The position numbers and the translations under genes were made by a program. Under the pieces are notes generated by a model, which worked only from the letters and a program-made list of their open reading frames with translations, had not been told where the DNA came from and did not search any database. 64,000 nucleotides of DNA. It comes from Actinoplanes sp. DH11 (lineage in GTDB: Bacteria > Actinomycetota > Actinomycetes > Mycobacteriales > Micromonosporaceae). Numbering within the stretch: the first letter of the stretch is position 1; each line of letters starts with the position of its first letter. Where the stretch lies: the NCBI RefSeq assembly GCF_020873875.1, contig NZ_JAHWGU010000015.1:124001-188000 (forward strand), written 5' to 3'. Of the stretch, positions 17,894-28,474 are shown piece after piece.

Positions 17894-18508
17894 ATGTCGC
17901 AGCGTCCTGCGCCGTCCATCGAGACCTCCAACCGCATCTTCACCCTGCCCAACGTGATAAGCCTGCTGCGGCTGCTGGGCGTGCCACTCTTCCTCTACCT
18001 GCTGCTGGTCCCGGAGCACGACGTCGCCGCGGTGATCGTGCTGGCGATCGGCGGTTCGACCGACTGGGTGGACGGCTACCTGGCCCGCCGGATGAACTCG
18101 GTGAGCCGGCTCGGTGAGCTGCTCGACCCGTTCGCGGACCGGCTCTACATCCTGGCCACCCTGGTGGGTTTCACGCTGCGCGAGGTGGTCCCGTGGTGGC
18201 TGACCGGCGCGCTCCTGATGCGGGAGGTCGTGCTCGGCGTGTCCCTGGTGGTGCTGCGGCGGCACGGTTTCGGACCGCCGCCGGTGCACTACGTCGGCAA
18301 GACCGGCACCTTCCTGCTGCTCGCCGCGTTCCCGATCATCCTGCTGGCGAAGGCGGTGCCGGGCTGGTCGGAGTGGGCCTACCCGGTCGGGTGGGGGCTG
18401 GCCTGGTGGGCGCTCGGCCTCTACTGGGCCGCGGCGGTGCTCTACCTGATCCAGACGGTCCGGCTGTTGCGGTCCGACCGGCCGGGGCCCGAGGCGGCGC
18501 AGCCGTGA
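17894..18508 (+). CDS. pgsA2: CDP-alcohol phosphatidyltransferase
   Basis: A 204-residue multi-pass membrane enzyme. The full CDP-alcohol motif is present: D57-x2-D60-G61-x2-A64-R65-x8-G74-x3-D78-x3-D82. It transfers a phosphatidyl group from CDP-diacylglycerol to an alcohol; the gene order (with DUF881 proteins, sbp and gcvH) matches mycobacterial Rv1822 (pgsA2). The alcohol acceptor is not proven for that gene. GGGA lies before ATG 17894; GTG 17891 is an in-frame alternative. It heads the block, and the next gene overlaps its stop by 4 nt. Confidence 0.88.
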   Translation: MSQRPAPSIETSNRIFTLPNVISLLRLLGVPLFLYLLLVPEHDVAAVIVLAIGGSTDWVDGYLARRMNSVSRLGELLDPFADRLYILATLVGFTLREVVPWWLTGALLMREVVLGVSLVVLRRHGFGPPPVHYVGKTGTFLLLAAFPIILLAKAVPGWSEWAYPVGWGLAWWALGLYWAAAVLYLIQTVRLLRSDRPGPEAAQP

Positions 18509-19437
18509 CGGTCCCGGATCCGGACGGCGCGGCCGCGGGCAAGCGGACGTACGGCCCGGACTTCCTCACCGCGCTCTTCCAGAACCCCCTCGACCCGGGT
18601 TATGCCGACGCCGCCGCCCGCCGGGCGGAGGGTCGCGGCCGCACCGGGACGGCACGGCAGGCCGCCCGGGTGTCCACCGTGGCCGTGCTGCTGGTGATCG
18701 GTTTCCTGCTGGTGGTCGGCTATCAGCAGACGGTCGCCGAGGAACCGGCCCGCACGCAGGCCCGCGAGGAGCTGGTCGAGCAGGTGGAGAACCGGCGCGA
18801 GGGGACGGCCGAGCTGCGGGCCCGGGCGGACGTGCTGGCCGACGAGGTCGCCGGGCTGCGCGAGCGCGAGCTCAGCGGTGCCGCGGTGGCCCGGCTACGC
18901 AACCTGGGCGCGGCCACCGGCTTCTTCCCGGTCCGCGGCGCCGGCACCAAGATCACCCTGGCGGACGGGCCGACCTCGGTCGATCCGGTGACGGGGGCGC
19001 GCCGCACCGAGAGCCGGGTGAAGGACACCGACCTCCAGCTCGCCACGAACGCGCTGTGGAGCGCGGGCGCCGAGGCGATCTCGATCAACGGGCAGCGACT
19101 CACCGCCACGTCGACGATCCGGCAGGCGGGCGAGGCGATCCTGGTCAATGTGCAGCCGGTCGCCACGCCCTACGAGGTGGTGGCGATCGGTCCCGGTGAC
19201 CTGACCGGCGAGTTCCGGGACGGCTATGCCGGGCAGTTCTTCAAGACCCTCGTGACGCGCTACGGCATGGCGTTCGAGGCGACCGAGGTGAAAGACGTGA
19301 CGCTGGAGGCGGCGACCGAGCTGAAGCTGCGGTTCGCCGTGCCGAGTACCCCACCGCCCGCGCCGTCGGGCTCTTCGTCGCCGGCCGGCTCCGGATCCCC
19401 CGTGCCGTCCGGCTCTGCGTCGGAAGGCGGCCGATGA
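18505..19437 (+). CDS. DUF881 family protein, first copy
   Basis: A 310-residue bitopic membrane protein. GTG 18505 overlaps the pgsA2 stop (GTGA). The N-terminal ~55 residues are cytoplasmic, one transmembrane segment lies at about residues 56-76, then a coiled-coil-like stretch rich in Glu and Arg, and the DUF881 domain (GAGTKITLADGPTS ... NALWSAGAEAISINGQRL). It ends in a Ser/Pro/Gly-rich tail. It corresponds to mycobacterial Rv1823. DUF881 proteins sit beside the small basic protein in actinobacteria and Firmicutes and are thought to act at the envelope; the function is unknown. Confidence 0.85.
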   Translation: MTVPDPDGAAAGKRTYGPDFLTALFQNPLDPGYADAAARRAEGRGRTGTARQAARVSTVAVLLVIGFLLVVGYQQTVAEEPARTQAREELVEQVENRREGTAELRARADVLADEVAGLRERELSGAAVARLRNLGAATGFFPVRGAGTKITLADGPTSVDPVTGARRTESRVKDTDLQLATNALWSAGAEAISINGQRLTATSTIRQAGEAILVNVQPVATPYEVVAIGPGDLTGEFRDGYAGQFFKTLVTRYGMAFEATEVKDVTLEAATELKLRFAVPSTPPPAPSGSSSPAGSGSPVPSGSASEGGR

Positions 19438-19766
19438 TCGCCGTACTCGCCCTGCTCGCCGGTGTCCTGCTGGGCATCGTCTTCCAACCGGCGGTGCCAC
19501 CGGAACTGGTGCCGTACCTGCCGATCGCGGTGGTCGCGGCACTGGACGCTGTCTTCGGCGGCGTCCGCGCCAAGCTGGACGGCATCTTCGACGACAAGCA
19601 GTTCGTCGTGTCGTTCATCTCGAACGTGCTGGTCTCCGCGCTGATCGTCTATGTCGGCGACCAGCTCGGTGTCGGTGGTCAGCTCTCCACCGGTGTCGTC
19701 GTCGTGCTGGGCGTCCGGATCTTCGGTAACGTCGCGGCGATCCGCCGGCACCTGTTCCGCGCATGA
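19434..19766 (+). CDS. sbp: Small basic protein (DUF1290)
   Basis: A 110-residue protein with three hydrophobic segments and the family stretch LPYLPIAVVAALDAVFGGVRAKLDGIFDDKQF. It overlaps the preceding gene by ATGA. The family (Rv1824, Bacillus Sbp) is conserved beside division and envelope genes, but its molecular role is unknown. The tight overlap on both sides suggests a membrane complex with the two DUF881 proteins. Confidence 0.9.
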   Translation: MIAVLALLAGVLLGIVFQPAVPPELVPYLPIAVVAALDAVFGGVRAKLDGIFDDKQFVVSFISNVLVSALIVYVGDQLGVGGQLSTGVVVVLGVRIFGNVAAIRRHLFRA

Positions 19767-19781
19767 CGGGAGGGGACTGCG

Positions 19782-20663
19782 ATGAGCGACCGTGACGAGC
19801 CGCCGGCCACGACCCGATCGGGTGAAATGCCGGAGACGCCGGAACCCGCAAAGAGTGATCTTGATCGCGAAGAGGCGTCCCCGGAGGCCGCCGCGGAGCC
19901 GGACCGGCAAGATCAAGAGCCGCAAGATCAACAACCGGATCAGGAGCCGGAGGGTACGGGCGAACCACGGCGCCGGGTACGGCGTCCCGCACCGGCCGGC
20001 ACCCTGATCTGGGTGCTGCTCGCCCTGCTCGGGTTCACCCTGGTCGTCCAGTTGCGCAGCAACGACGCCGACCACGGCCTGGCCACCGCGCGCCAGGAGG
20101 ACCTGGTCCGGATCCTCAGTGACCTGGAGGCGCAGGACAGCCGCCTGCTCTCCGAGATCCAGGCGCTGGAACGGACCCGGCAGCAGCTCTCCTCGGGCGT
20201 CCAGGGGCGCGAGGCGGCCCTGGACGAGGCGAACAAGCGCAGCGAGGAACTGGGCCTGCTGGCCGGCACGATGCCGGGGAGCGGTCCGGGCCTGGAGATC
20301 ACGCTGGAGAAGGTGAAGGCGGCGGACGTCCTCAACGCCGTGCAGGAACTGCGTGGTTCCGGCGGCGAGGTGATGCAGCTCGGCGGCGAGAACGGCGCGG
20401 CGGTGCGAATAGTGGCGTCGAGCTATTTCGTCGATGCCCAAGGTGGTGGAATCATCGCCGACGGGGTGCGTCTGACCGGTAGGTTCCGACTTCTGGTGAT
20501 CGGTCCGGCCGCAACGATGAGTACGGCGCTGCAGATCCCGGGCGGGGTGGTGGCGTCGGTGAAGAACGACGGCGGTAGCGTGACCATGGACTCGCGCTCC
20601 ATGGTCGATGTGACCGAGGTGCGTAAGGCGACAGCCTTGCAGTACGCGCGTCCGGTTTCGTGA
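19782..20663 (+). CDS. DUF881 family protein, second copy
   Basis: A 293-residue bitopic membrane protein with GGGAGGGG before ATG 19782. Residues ~1-70 are a very acidic, Gln/Glu/Pro-rich cytoplasmic tail (with DQEPQDQQPDQEPE), which likely extends disordered. A transmembrane segment follows at about residues 72-90, then a coiled-coil (SDLEAQDSRLLSEIQALERTRQQL) and the DUF881 domain ending in a conserved hydrophobic core. It corresponds to Rv1825. The paralogous pair flanking sbp is the conserved order. Confidence 0.85.
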   Translation: MSDRDEPPATTRSGEMPETPEPAKSDLDREEASPEAAAEPDRQDQEPQDQQPDQEPEGTGEPRRRVRRPAPAGTLIWVLLALLGFTLVVQLRSNDADHGLATARQEDLVRILSDLEAQDSRLLSEIQALERTRQQLSSGVQGREAALDEANKRSEELGLLAGTMPGSGPGLEITLEKVKAADVLNAVQELRGSGGEVMQLGGENGAAVRIVASSYFVDAQGGGIIADGVRLTGRFRLLVIGPAATMSTALQIPGGVVASVKNDGGSVTMDSRSMVDVTEVRKATALQYARPVS

Positions 20664-20678
20664 TAAACGGAGGAAGCG

Positions 20679-21059
20679 TTGATTCCTGAGGATCTGCGGT
20701 ACACCGCGGAGCACGAGTGGGTCGCCGGTGACGGCAGCGGCCCTGTGCGGGTGGGCATCACCCATTTCGCGCAGGACGCGCTCGGCGACATCGTCTTCGT
20801 GCAGCTGCCCGACGAGGGCACGGTCGTGCAGGCCGGTGACTCGCTCGGCGAGATCGAGTCGACGAAGAGCGTCTCGGAGATCTACGCCCCGATATCCGGC
20901 ACCGTGGTGGCGAAGAACGCCACGCTCACGGACGAGCCGGAAATCATCAACGGCGAGCCGTACGCGGCGGGCTGGTTGGTGGAGATCGCCCCGGATGATC
21001 CGGCGGTGCTCGATTCGCTTCTCGACGCGGCCGCCTACCGGGCGATCACCGAGAGCTGA
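20679..21059 (+). CDS. gcvH: Glycine cleavage system H protein
   Basis: A 126-residue lipoyl carrier that shuttles the aminomethyl group between the P, T and L proteins. The lipoyl lysine is Lys63 in GEIESTKSVSEIYAP. The start codon is TTG at 20679, supported by GGAGGAAG 4 nt upstream and by the conserved N-terminus IPEDLRYTAEHEW. The other glycine-cleavage genes are not in the window. It sits in the same position as Rv1826. Confidence 0.96.
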   Translation: MIPEDLRYTAEHEWVAGDGSGPVRVGITHFAQDALGDIVFVQLPDEGTVVQAGDSLGEIESTKSVSEIYAPISGTVVAKNATLTDEPEIINGEPYAAGWLVEIAPDDPAVLDSLLDAAAYRAITES

Positions 21060-21264
21060 TCGGCGTCAGCCGAAATCGAATATCGGTCTCCGCGAGTCCG
21101 GTTGCCCCGCGATATTGGCGCTGACTAGGCTCGCGAAGCACACGAAGAACTGTTATTCCGTTGAAACCGATAGTCGTGCGTCGGGCCATGATTGGCCTCG
21201 GCGGGTCCGTGATGTCGCGGACCTCGCCGGGAGGCGACGACCAACTGATCCGTGAGGTGGTCCG

Positions 21265-21717
21265 ATGACGCGCCCAGACGACGAGTTCCCCCCACTCGAC
21301 GTCACGTCCACGCTGAACCTTGGCGCCCTTGACGAGGTGCTCGAGGGACCCGAGACCGACGTGGTGCCGAGCCGGATGTCCGGCTCGCTCCCGCCCGGTA
21401 TGGCGTTGCTCGTGGTCCGCCGAGGCCCGAACGCGGGCGCCCGGTTCCTGCTCGACCACGACGTGACGACCAGTGGGCGGCACCCGGACAGTGACATCTT
21501 CCTCGACGACGTGACGGTTTCGCGCCGCCACGCCGAGTTCCACCGTGACGGCGGCACCTTCACCGTCCGCGACGTCGGCTCGCTCAACGGCACCTACGTG
21601 AACCGGGAGCGCGTCGAGGCCGCGACGCTGAGCAACGGCGACGAGGTCCAGATCGGCAAGTTCCGTCTGGTGTTCATCGCCGGCCCGCGGCCGGAGGGTG
21701 AGGGCGGCCGGGCGTGA
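21265..21717 (+). CDS. garA: FHA-domain metabolic regulator GarA
   Basis: A 150-residue protein. In mycobacteria and corynebacteria (GarA/OdhI) it inhibits 2-oxoglutarate dehydrogenase and controls glutamate metabolism when unphosphorylated, and is switched off by PknB/PknG phosphorylation. The C-terminal FHA domain is nearly textbook: SGRHPDSDIFLDDVTVSRRHAEFHRDGGTF and VGSLNGTYVNRERVE. The N-terminal DVTSTLNLG holds the threonines that would match the phosphorylated ETTS motif, here with altered sequence. GAGGTGG lies 5 nt before the ATG. Confidence 0.95.
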   Translation: MTRPDDEFPPLDVTSTLNLGALDEVLEGPETDVVPSRMSGSLPPGMALLVVRRGPNAGARFLLDHDVTTSGRHPDSDIFLDDVTVSRRHAEFHRDGGTFTVRDVGSLNGTYVNRERVEAATLSNGDEVQIGKFRLVFIAGPRPEGEGGRA

Positions 21718-22454
21718 ACGCGTCGGGGGCGGCCGCGCGCGACCCGGGGGCCTCGGGCCCCGCGGGCGGGCGTGATGGTGCGCTGATGAGCATCGGGGAG
21801 GTGCTGGCACATCTGCGCACCGAGTTCCCCGACACCACGATCTCGAAGTTGCGGTTCCTGGAGGCGGAGGGTCTTGTCGACCCGCAACGCACCGCCTCCG
21901 GGTACCGCAAGTACTCCTGGAACGACGTGGCCCGGCTGCGTTTCGTGCTGACCGCGCAGCGGGACCAATACCTCCCGCTGCGGGTCATCCGCGAGCAGCT
22001 GGACCGGCTGGAGCAGGAGCCGGCGGTGCCGCAGCGCCCCACGCTGGTGGCGGTGGGCGCGCAGCGCGCGGCGGATCCGGCGGACAGCCGGATCCCCAAG
22101 GCGGACCTGCTGGAACGTACCGGCGTGGACGAGGGCCTGCTGACCGAATTGGAGCAGATCGGTCTGGTCACGGCCCGCCCGCCGGGGTGGTACGACGCCG
22201 ACGCGGTGATCATCGTGGAGGCCGTCGTGGGGCTCAGCCGGTACGGGCTGGAGGCTCGTCACCTGCGCGCGTTCCGCAACGCGGCGGACCGTGAAGTGGG
22301 CCTGTTCACACAACTGCTGGCGCCGCTGGCCCGGCAGCACGACCCGGCGGCCCGGGCACGGGCGGCCGAAACAGCACGTGACCTGCAGGCGCTCTCGCAG
22401 CGTCTGCACGCCGCTCTGGTCCGCTCCGGGCTGCGCGGCGAGCTGGGTCGCTGA
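21714..22454 (+). CDS. ftsR: MerR-family regulator, FtsR type
   Basis: A 246-residue MerR regulator. GTG 21714 overlaps the garA stop; ATG 21786 (MSIGEVLAHLRTEFP) is the better-conserved start, as the first 24 residues are Gly/Ala-rich and look non-homologous. The winged helix reads TISKLRFLEAEGLVDPQRTASGYRKYSWNDVARLRFVLTAQRD, then a dimer helix and an unusual C-terminal second domain. The orthologue Rv1828, and FtsR of Corynebacterium glutamicum, activates ftsZ. A direct role in cell-division control is inferred from orthology and gene order. Confidence 0.85.
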   Translation: MNASGAAARDPGASGPAGGRDGALMSIGEVLAHLRTEFPDTTISKLRFLEAEGLVDPQRTASGYRKYSWNDVARLRFVLTAQRDQYLPLRVIREQLDRLEQEPAVPQRPTLVAVGAQRAADPADSRIPKADLLERTGVDEGLLTELEQIGLVTARPPGWYDADAVIIVEAVVGLSRYGLEARHLRAFRNAADREVGLFTQLLAPLARQHDPAARARAAETARDLQALSQRLHAALVRSGLRGELGR

Positions 22455-22575
22455 CCCGGTTGCGCCTACCCTTTCCGGGGTATCCCGCACCGGTCGGATA
22501 CCGGTGCGGTGCGTGTACCGTGCAGGTAGGGGCGGCCGTGCGACACGGCGACAACGACGAACACGGAGGCGGGCG

Positions 22576-23040
22576 GTGCGCGAGCTGAGCGTGGTCGGGG
22601 TCCGGGTGGAGCTGCCGAGCAACCAGCCGATCGTGTTGCTGCGGGAGGTTGACGGCGACCGTTATCTCCCGATCTGGATCGGTGCGGTCGAGGCCACCGC
22701 CATCGCGTACGAGCAGCAGGGCGTCAAGCCGGCCCGGCCGTTGACCCATGACCTGCTCCGCGACATCCTCACCGCCCTCGACGCGCCGCTCAAGGCCGTC
22801 GAGATCACCGAGCTGAAGGACAACGTCTTCTACGCCGACCTGCTCATCGGTGACGACCTGCGGGTGTCCGCGCGGCCGAGCGATTCGATCGCCCTGGCGC
22901 TGCGCGTGGGCGCGCCCATCCGGTGCGCCGACGAGGTGCTCACCGAGGCCGGCATCGTCATCCCGGACGAGCAGGAGGACGAGGTCGAGAAGTTCCGCGA
23001 GTTCCTCGACCAGGTGCGCCCGGAGGACTTCGCCGGCTGA
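22576..23040 (+). CDS. Bifunctional nuclease (BFN/DUF151) family protein
   Basis: A 154-residue cytoplasmic protein. It begins VRELSVVGVRVELPSNQPIVLLREVDGDRYLPIWIGAVEATAI, the diagnostic core, followed by RPLTHDLLRDIL and ARPSDSIALALRVGAPI. GGAGG lies upstream of GTG 22576; longer open sequence upstream is rejected because conservation starts here. It corresponds to Rv1829. Nuclease activity was reported for plant relatives; the bacterial role is not settled. Confidence 0.88.
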   Translation: MRELSVVGVRVELPSNQPIVLLREVDGDRYLPIWIGAVEATAIAYEQQGVKPARPLTHDLLRDILTALDAPLKAVEITELKDNVFYADLLIGDDLRVSARPSDSIALALRVGAPIRCADEVLTEAGIVIPDEQEDEVEKFREFLDQVRPEDFAG

Positions 23041-23056
23041 GCCGGTCTCCGCTCCA

Positions 23057-23075
23057 CCGGCCCCTGCCGGGCCGG
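23057..23075 (+). terminator. GC-rich stem-loop after the BFN gene
   Basis: CCGGCCC and GGGCCGG form a perfect 7-bp stem with the loop CTGCC, 16 nt past the stop, closing the pgsA2-to-bfn run before the separate merR gene. Confidence 0.55.
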
Positions 23076-23278
23076 ATCCTTCCCAGATGTGTCGAAGCGG
23101 ACTGAAGTGGGCGGAAGCGGGCCCATCTATCGAAGCCCGCCGACCGATTCGCTCGCCCGGACGCGGCGTGTCGTGCGGTTACCTCCATGTTTCCGCCAGC
23201 GCTGAGATATACGCTCGTGAAGTCCAGGTGAACCGGCATACCGCCTAGATTCGTTCATGGGCAGGGGGAGGTATTCGC

Positions 23279-23830
23279 GTGCACGAGCAGCCTCTTGAAG
23301 GCCCACTCGTCGGCGAGGACGGCTCAGTCGGGTACCGCGGGGTCACCGCCTGTCAGGCCGTCGGCATCAGTTATCGGCAACTCGACTACTGGGCGCGCAC
23401 CACGCTGGTGGTGCCGAGTGTGCGGGACGCGTCCGGCTCCGGCACCCAGCGGCTCTACTCCTTCCGCGACCTGGTGGTTCTCAAGGTCGTCAAGCGGCTG
23501 CTGGACGCGGGCGTCTCGCTGCAGAACATCCGCCGGGCGATCGACACGCTGCGCTCGCGCGGGGTGGACGACCTCGCGGAGATCACGCTGATCTCGGACG
23601 GGACGACGGTTTACGAGTGCCGCTCCCCGGAAGAGGTCGTCGACCTGCTCCAGGGCGGCCAGGGTGTGTTCGGCATCGCGATCGGCGGTGCCTTCAAGGA
23701 GATCCAGGGTTCCCTGTCGCACCTGCCGGCGGAGCCGGCGGTCCCGCAGCCGGTCGGCGGTGGCCTCGCCGAGGAGTCGTCGGCGGGTGACGAGCTCGCG
23801 GCGCGGCGGGCACGGCGCCGGGCGGGATAG
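23279..23830 (+). CDS. MerR-family transcriptional regulator (Rv1830 type)
   Basis: A 183-residue regulator. GGGGGAGG lies 7 nt before GTG 23279. The DNA-binding part reads GVTACQAVGISYRQLDYWARTTLVVPSVRDASGSGTQRLYSFRDLVVLKVVKRLLDAGVSLQNIRRAIDTLR. The C-terminal domain (TVYECRSPEEVVDLLQGGQGVFGIAIGGAFKEI) is shared with the FtsR clade. It is separated from bfn by a terminator and 238 bp, so it has its own promoter; TAGATT at 23246-23251 is a possible -10. In mycobacteria the orthologue is implicated in cell-division control, which is what I infer here. Confidence 0.88.
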   Translation: MHEQPLEGPLVGEDGSVGYRGVTACQAVGISYRQLDYWARTTLVVPSVRDASGSGTQRLYSFRDLVVLKVVKRLLDAGVSLQNIRRAIDTLRSRGVDDLAEITLISDGTTVYECRSPEEVVDLLQGGQGVFGIAIGGAFKEIQGSLSHLPAEPAVPQPVGGGLAEESSAGDELAARRARRRAG

Positions 23831-23857
23831 CGGTCAGTTCCTGGCCGGTTGCCGCGA

Positions 23858-23863
23858 TAGCTT
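23858..23863 (+). promoter_or_regulatory. -10 box for the UvrA-like gene
   Basis: TAGCTT ends 6 nt before the GTG at 23870; no ribosome-binding site is present. Confidence 0.45.
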
Positions 23864-23869
23864 CGGGCG

Positions 23870-26150
<2,281 letters not shown>

Positions 26151-26173
<23 letters not shown>

Positions 26174-26945
26174 AGCCGAGGGCCGTCGCCGCGAACAGCG
26201 GGGACATGACCAGGTCGTAGTGGGTCAGACCAGGCAGGATGGCGAGGGCGTGCCCGCCCTTGGGGCGGCCCTCGCCCATCCAGCCGCCGTCCCGCAGACC
26301 GCCGTCGAGCAGCTCGAACACCTCCACGAAGTGGCTCGGCGGGCACAGGTCCGCGTCCGCCGCCACGATCAGCGTGGGCACCTGGAGGGCCTGGACCTGC
26401 TCGGTGAAGTCATAGTCCTTCGCCATCGCCTGGCCGATCTTGTCCAGCAGCCGGGGGAAGTCCTCCGGGCGGGGCGCGAGCCGCTGGTACGACTCGTACA
26501 TCGGGGTGTCCTTCATGACCTCCGCCGACGCCCCGGTCACCTGGCCCTGCTGCTCCAGGATCTCCGGATAGGTGGCGTCGCGCCGGATGCCGGCGGACGC
26601 CGCGACCAGGCGGCCCACCCGCTCCGGGTGCCGGAACGCGACATGCATCGCCACGCCACCGCCGAGCGAGTACCCGACCACGTCCGGCCTCTCCAGCCCG
26701 AGGTGCTCGATGAGTGCCGCCACGTCGTCACCCATGGTGGCGATGTCGATCGGCCGGTCCACATCGGCGGTGCGGCCGTGGCCTTGGAGGTCGACCAGGA
26801 TCACCTGATGCCCGGCCGTGAAGGCGGGCAGGATCGGCGCGAACATCTCGCCGGAGCCGAGACCGCCGTGCAGCAGCACCAGCGGGCGCCCGGTGCCCTG
26901 GATCTCGTAGTAGAGGTTGATGCCGTTGACGTCGGCGTAGGCCAT
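26151..26945 (-). CDS. Alpha/beta-hydrolase
   Basis: A 264-residue soluble hydrolase. The oxyanion loop is LLHGGLGSGEMF, the nucleophile elbow GYSLGGG, and the likely acid lies in LIVAADADLCPP. The catalytic histidine is expected near LTHYDLV. GGGAG precedes the ATG. It is divergent from the ECF sigma gene by ~110 bp; alpha/beta hydrolases are frequent partners of SigG/SigJ-like sigma factors, so it may be a target. The substrate is unknown; epoxide, ester or lactone hydrolysis are all possible. Confidence 0.88.
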
Positions 26946-27044
26946 GACCGCTCCCGCGAGGTTCGTGTTCTGTCGGTGTCATGGAGGTAGACCGGCCGGA
27001 TGCCCGGAACTCATCGGCAGTGGCGCGGCGATTTCGAGTTCGGC

Positions 27045-27050
27045 TAAGTT
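27045..27050 (+). promoter_or_regulatory. -10 box for the ECF sigma gene
   Basis: TAAGTT ends 7 nt before the GTG at 27058; no ribosome-binding site is present. Confidence 0.45.
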
Positions 27051-27057
27051 CGGCTGC

Positions 27058-28014
27058 GTGACCGACATCGAGGCCCGGCTGGAAGCCTTCCGACCCGAGC
27101 TGACGGGATACTGCTATCGCATGCTCGGCTCCGGCTTCGAGGCCGAGGACGCCGTGCAGGACACGATGATCCGGGCCTGGAAGGGTTACGAGAGCTTCGA
27201 GGGCCGGTCCGCGCTGCGTTCCTGGCTCTACCGGATCGCCACGAACGTCTGCCTGACCATGCTGGGCAGCGCCCAGCGGCGGGTGCGGCCGATGGATCTC
27301 GGGCCGGCCGGGTCCGGCCTGGCCACGGACGCGGGCGAGCCGCGTCCGGAGGAGATCTGGGTGGGTCCGGTGCCGGACGGGAAGATTCTGGAGCGTACGG
27401 ATCCGGCTCACGTGATCACCGAGCGGGAGACGATCCGGCTGGCGTTCGTGGCGGCCCTGCAGCACCTGCCGCCCCGGCAGCGGTCGGTGCTCATCCTGCG
27501 GGAGGTGCTCGCCTGGTCGGCGCAGGAGGTGGCCGAGCTCCTCGACACCACGGTGGCGTCGGTGAACAGCGCGCTCCAGCGGGCCCGGGCCACCATCGCC
27601 GCGGCCGACACCGCCGCCGACGTCCACCGGCCCCTCGACGAGGAGCAGCGCAAACTGCTGGCGCGGTACGTGCAGGCCTTCGAGGCGTACGACCTGGGCG
27701 CCCTGACCACGCTGCTGCACGAGGACGCCACGCTGTCCATGCCGCCGCTGCCGCTCTGGTTGCGCGGCCACGACGACATCTCGGCCTGGATGTCCGGCAC
27801 CGGCGCCGGCTGCCGCGGGTCGCGCCTGCTGCCGACCGTGGCGAACGGGTTGCCGGCTTTCGCCCAGTACCGGCGGGCCGTCGGCGGCCCGGGCCACGAG
27901 CCGTGGGCCCTGATCGTCCTGGAGATCACCGGCGGACGGATCGCGTCGGTCACCAACTTCATCGACACCGCCCGTCTGTTCCCCTTCTTCGGCCTGCCCG
28001 CCCGCTTGGACTGA
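27058..28014 (+). CDS. ECF sigma factor with C-terminal SnoaL-like domain (SigG/SigJ type)
   Basis: A 318-residue sigma factor. Region 2 is visible as GYCYRMLGSGFEAEDAVQDTMIRAWKGYESFEGRSALRSWLYRIATNVCLTML. Region 4 reads LQHLPPRQRSVLILREVLAWSAQEVAELLDTTVASVNSALQRARATI. The C-terminal ~130 residues form an NTF2/SnoaL-like domain (YVQAFEAYDLGALTTLLHEDATLSMPPLPLWLRG), which in these groups regulates the sigma factor in place of a separate anti-sigma. GTG 27058 was chosen over upstream starts because it follows a -10 box and begins family homology. No anti-sigma gene is adjacent. Confidence 0.9.
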   Translation: MTDIEARLEAFRPELTGYCYRMLGSGFEAEDAVQDTMIRAWKGYESFEGRSALRSWLYRIATNVCLTMLGSAQRRVRPMDLGPAGSGLATDAGEPRPEEIWVGPVPDGKILERTDPAHVITERETIRLAFVAALQHLPPRQRSVLILREVLAWSAQEVAELLDTTVASVNSALQRARATIAAADTAADVHRPLDEEQRKLLARYVQAFEAYDLGALTTLLHEDATLSMPPLPLWLRGHDDISAWMSGTGAGCRGSRLLPTVANGLPAFAQYRRAVGGPGHEPWALIVLEITGGRIASVTNFIDTARLFPFFGLPARLD

Positions 28015-28037
28015 GCCCGCTCGGACAGACCCGGATC

Positions 28038-28355
28038 TCAGGCCGGCCGGTCGCCGGGCGGACCGGTCGCCGGTCGCTCCTCCGGTGTCATCGCCCGGGT
28101 CAGGCCGAGCAGGTCCAGCAGCTGCCACACCTCGGGACCCGCGTCGCGCAGGTGCAGGCGCCACCCGTGCCGTCTCGCGGTGAGCCGCAGCCGGGCGAGG
28201 GCCTCGACGGTGGCGACGCCGGGTGGTTCCGTGCCCCCCACGTCACAGATCACGATCCCGCCCGGCCGGCCGCGCAGCCGGTCGGCCAGGTCGGCGCAGA
28301 GCGCCGGGATCTCCGCGCGGCGGACCGCCGTACCGACCGGGAAGAGCAGCGCCAT
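28038..28355 (-). CDS. STAS-domain protein (anti-anti-sigma like)
   Basis: A 105-residue protein with an STAS_2 (MlaB/SpoIIAA-like) fold: GIVICDVGGTEPPGVATVEALARLRLTARRHGWRLHLRDAGPEVWQLLDLLGL. The serine normally phosphorylated at the start of helix 2 (D-x-S) is missing; the stretch reads PPGVATVEAL with only a threonine nearby. It may be a non-phosphorylated or structural STAS protein. The C-terminus (EERPATGPPGDRPA) is a short low-complexity repeat facing the convergent sigma gene 23 bp away. No clear ribosome-binding site is seen. Confidence 0.7.
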   Translation of the reverse strand: MALLFPVGTAVRRAEIPALCADLADRLRGRPGGIVICDVGGTEPPGVATVEALARLRLTARRHGWRLHLRDAGPEVWQLLDLLGLTRAMTPEERPATGPPGDRPA

Positions 28356-28474
28356 GCCCGGTACGACCGGCGAGCGCGGCCGAACTCATCGGCCCGCAGG
28401 GGCCAACCCTCCGAAATCGCGAAATACGCTCAATAGCCGTGGATAGCCTGAAATCCCTACAGAAGGAGATCAGA

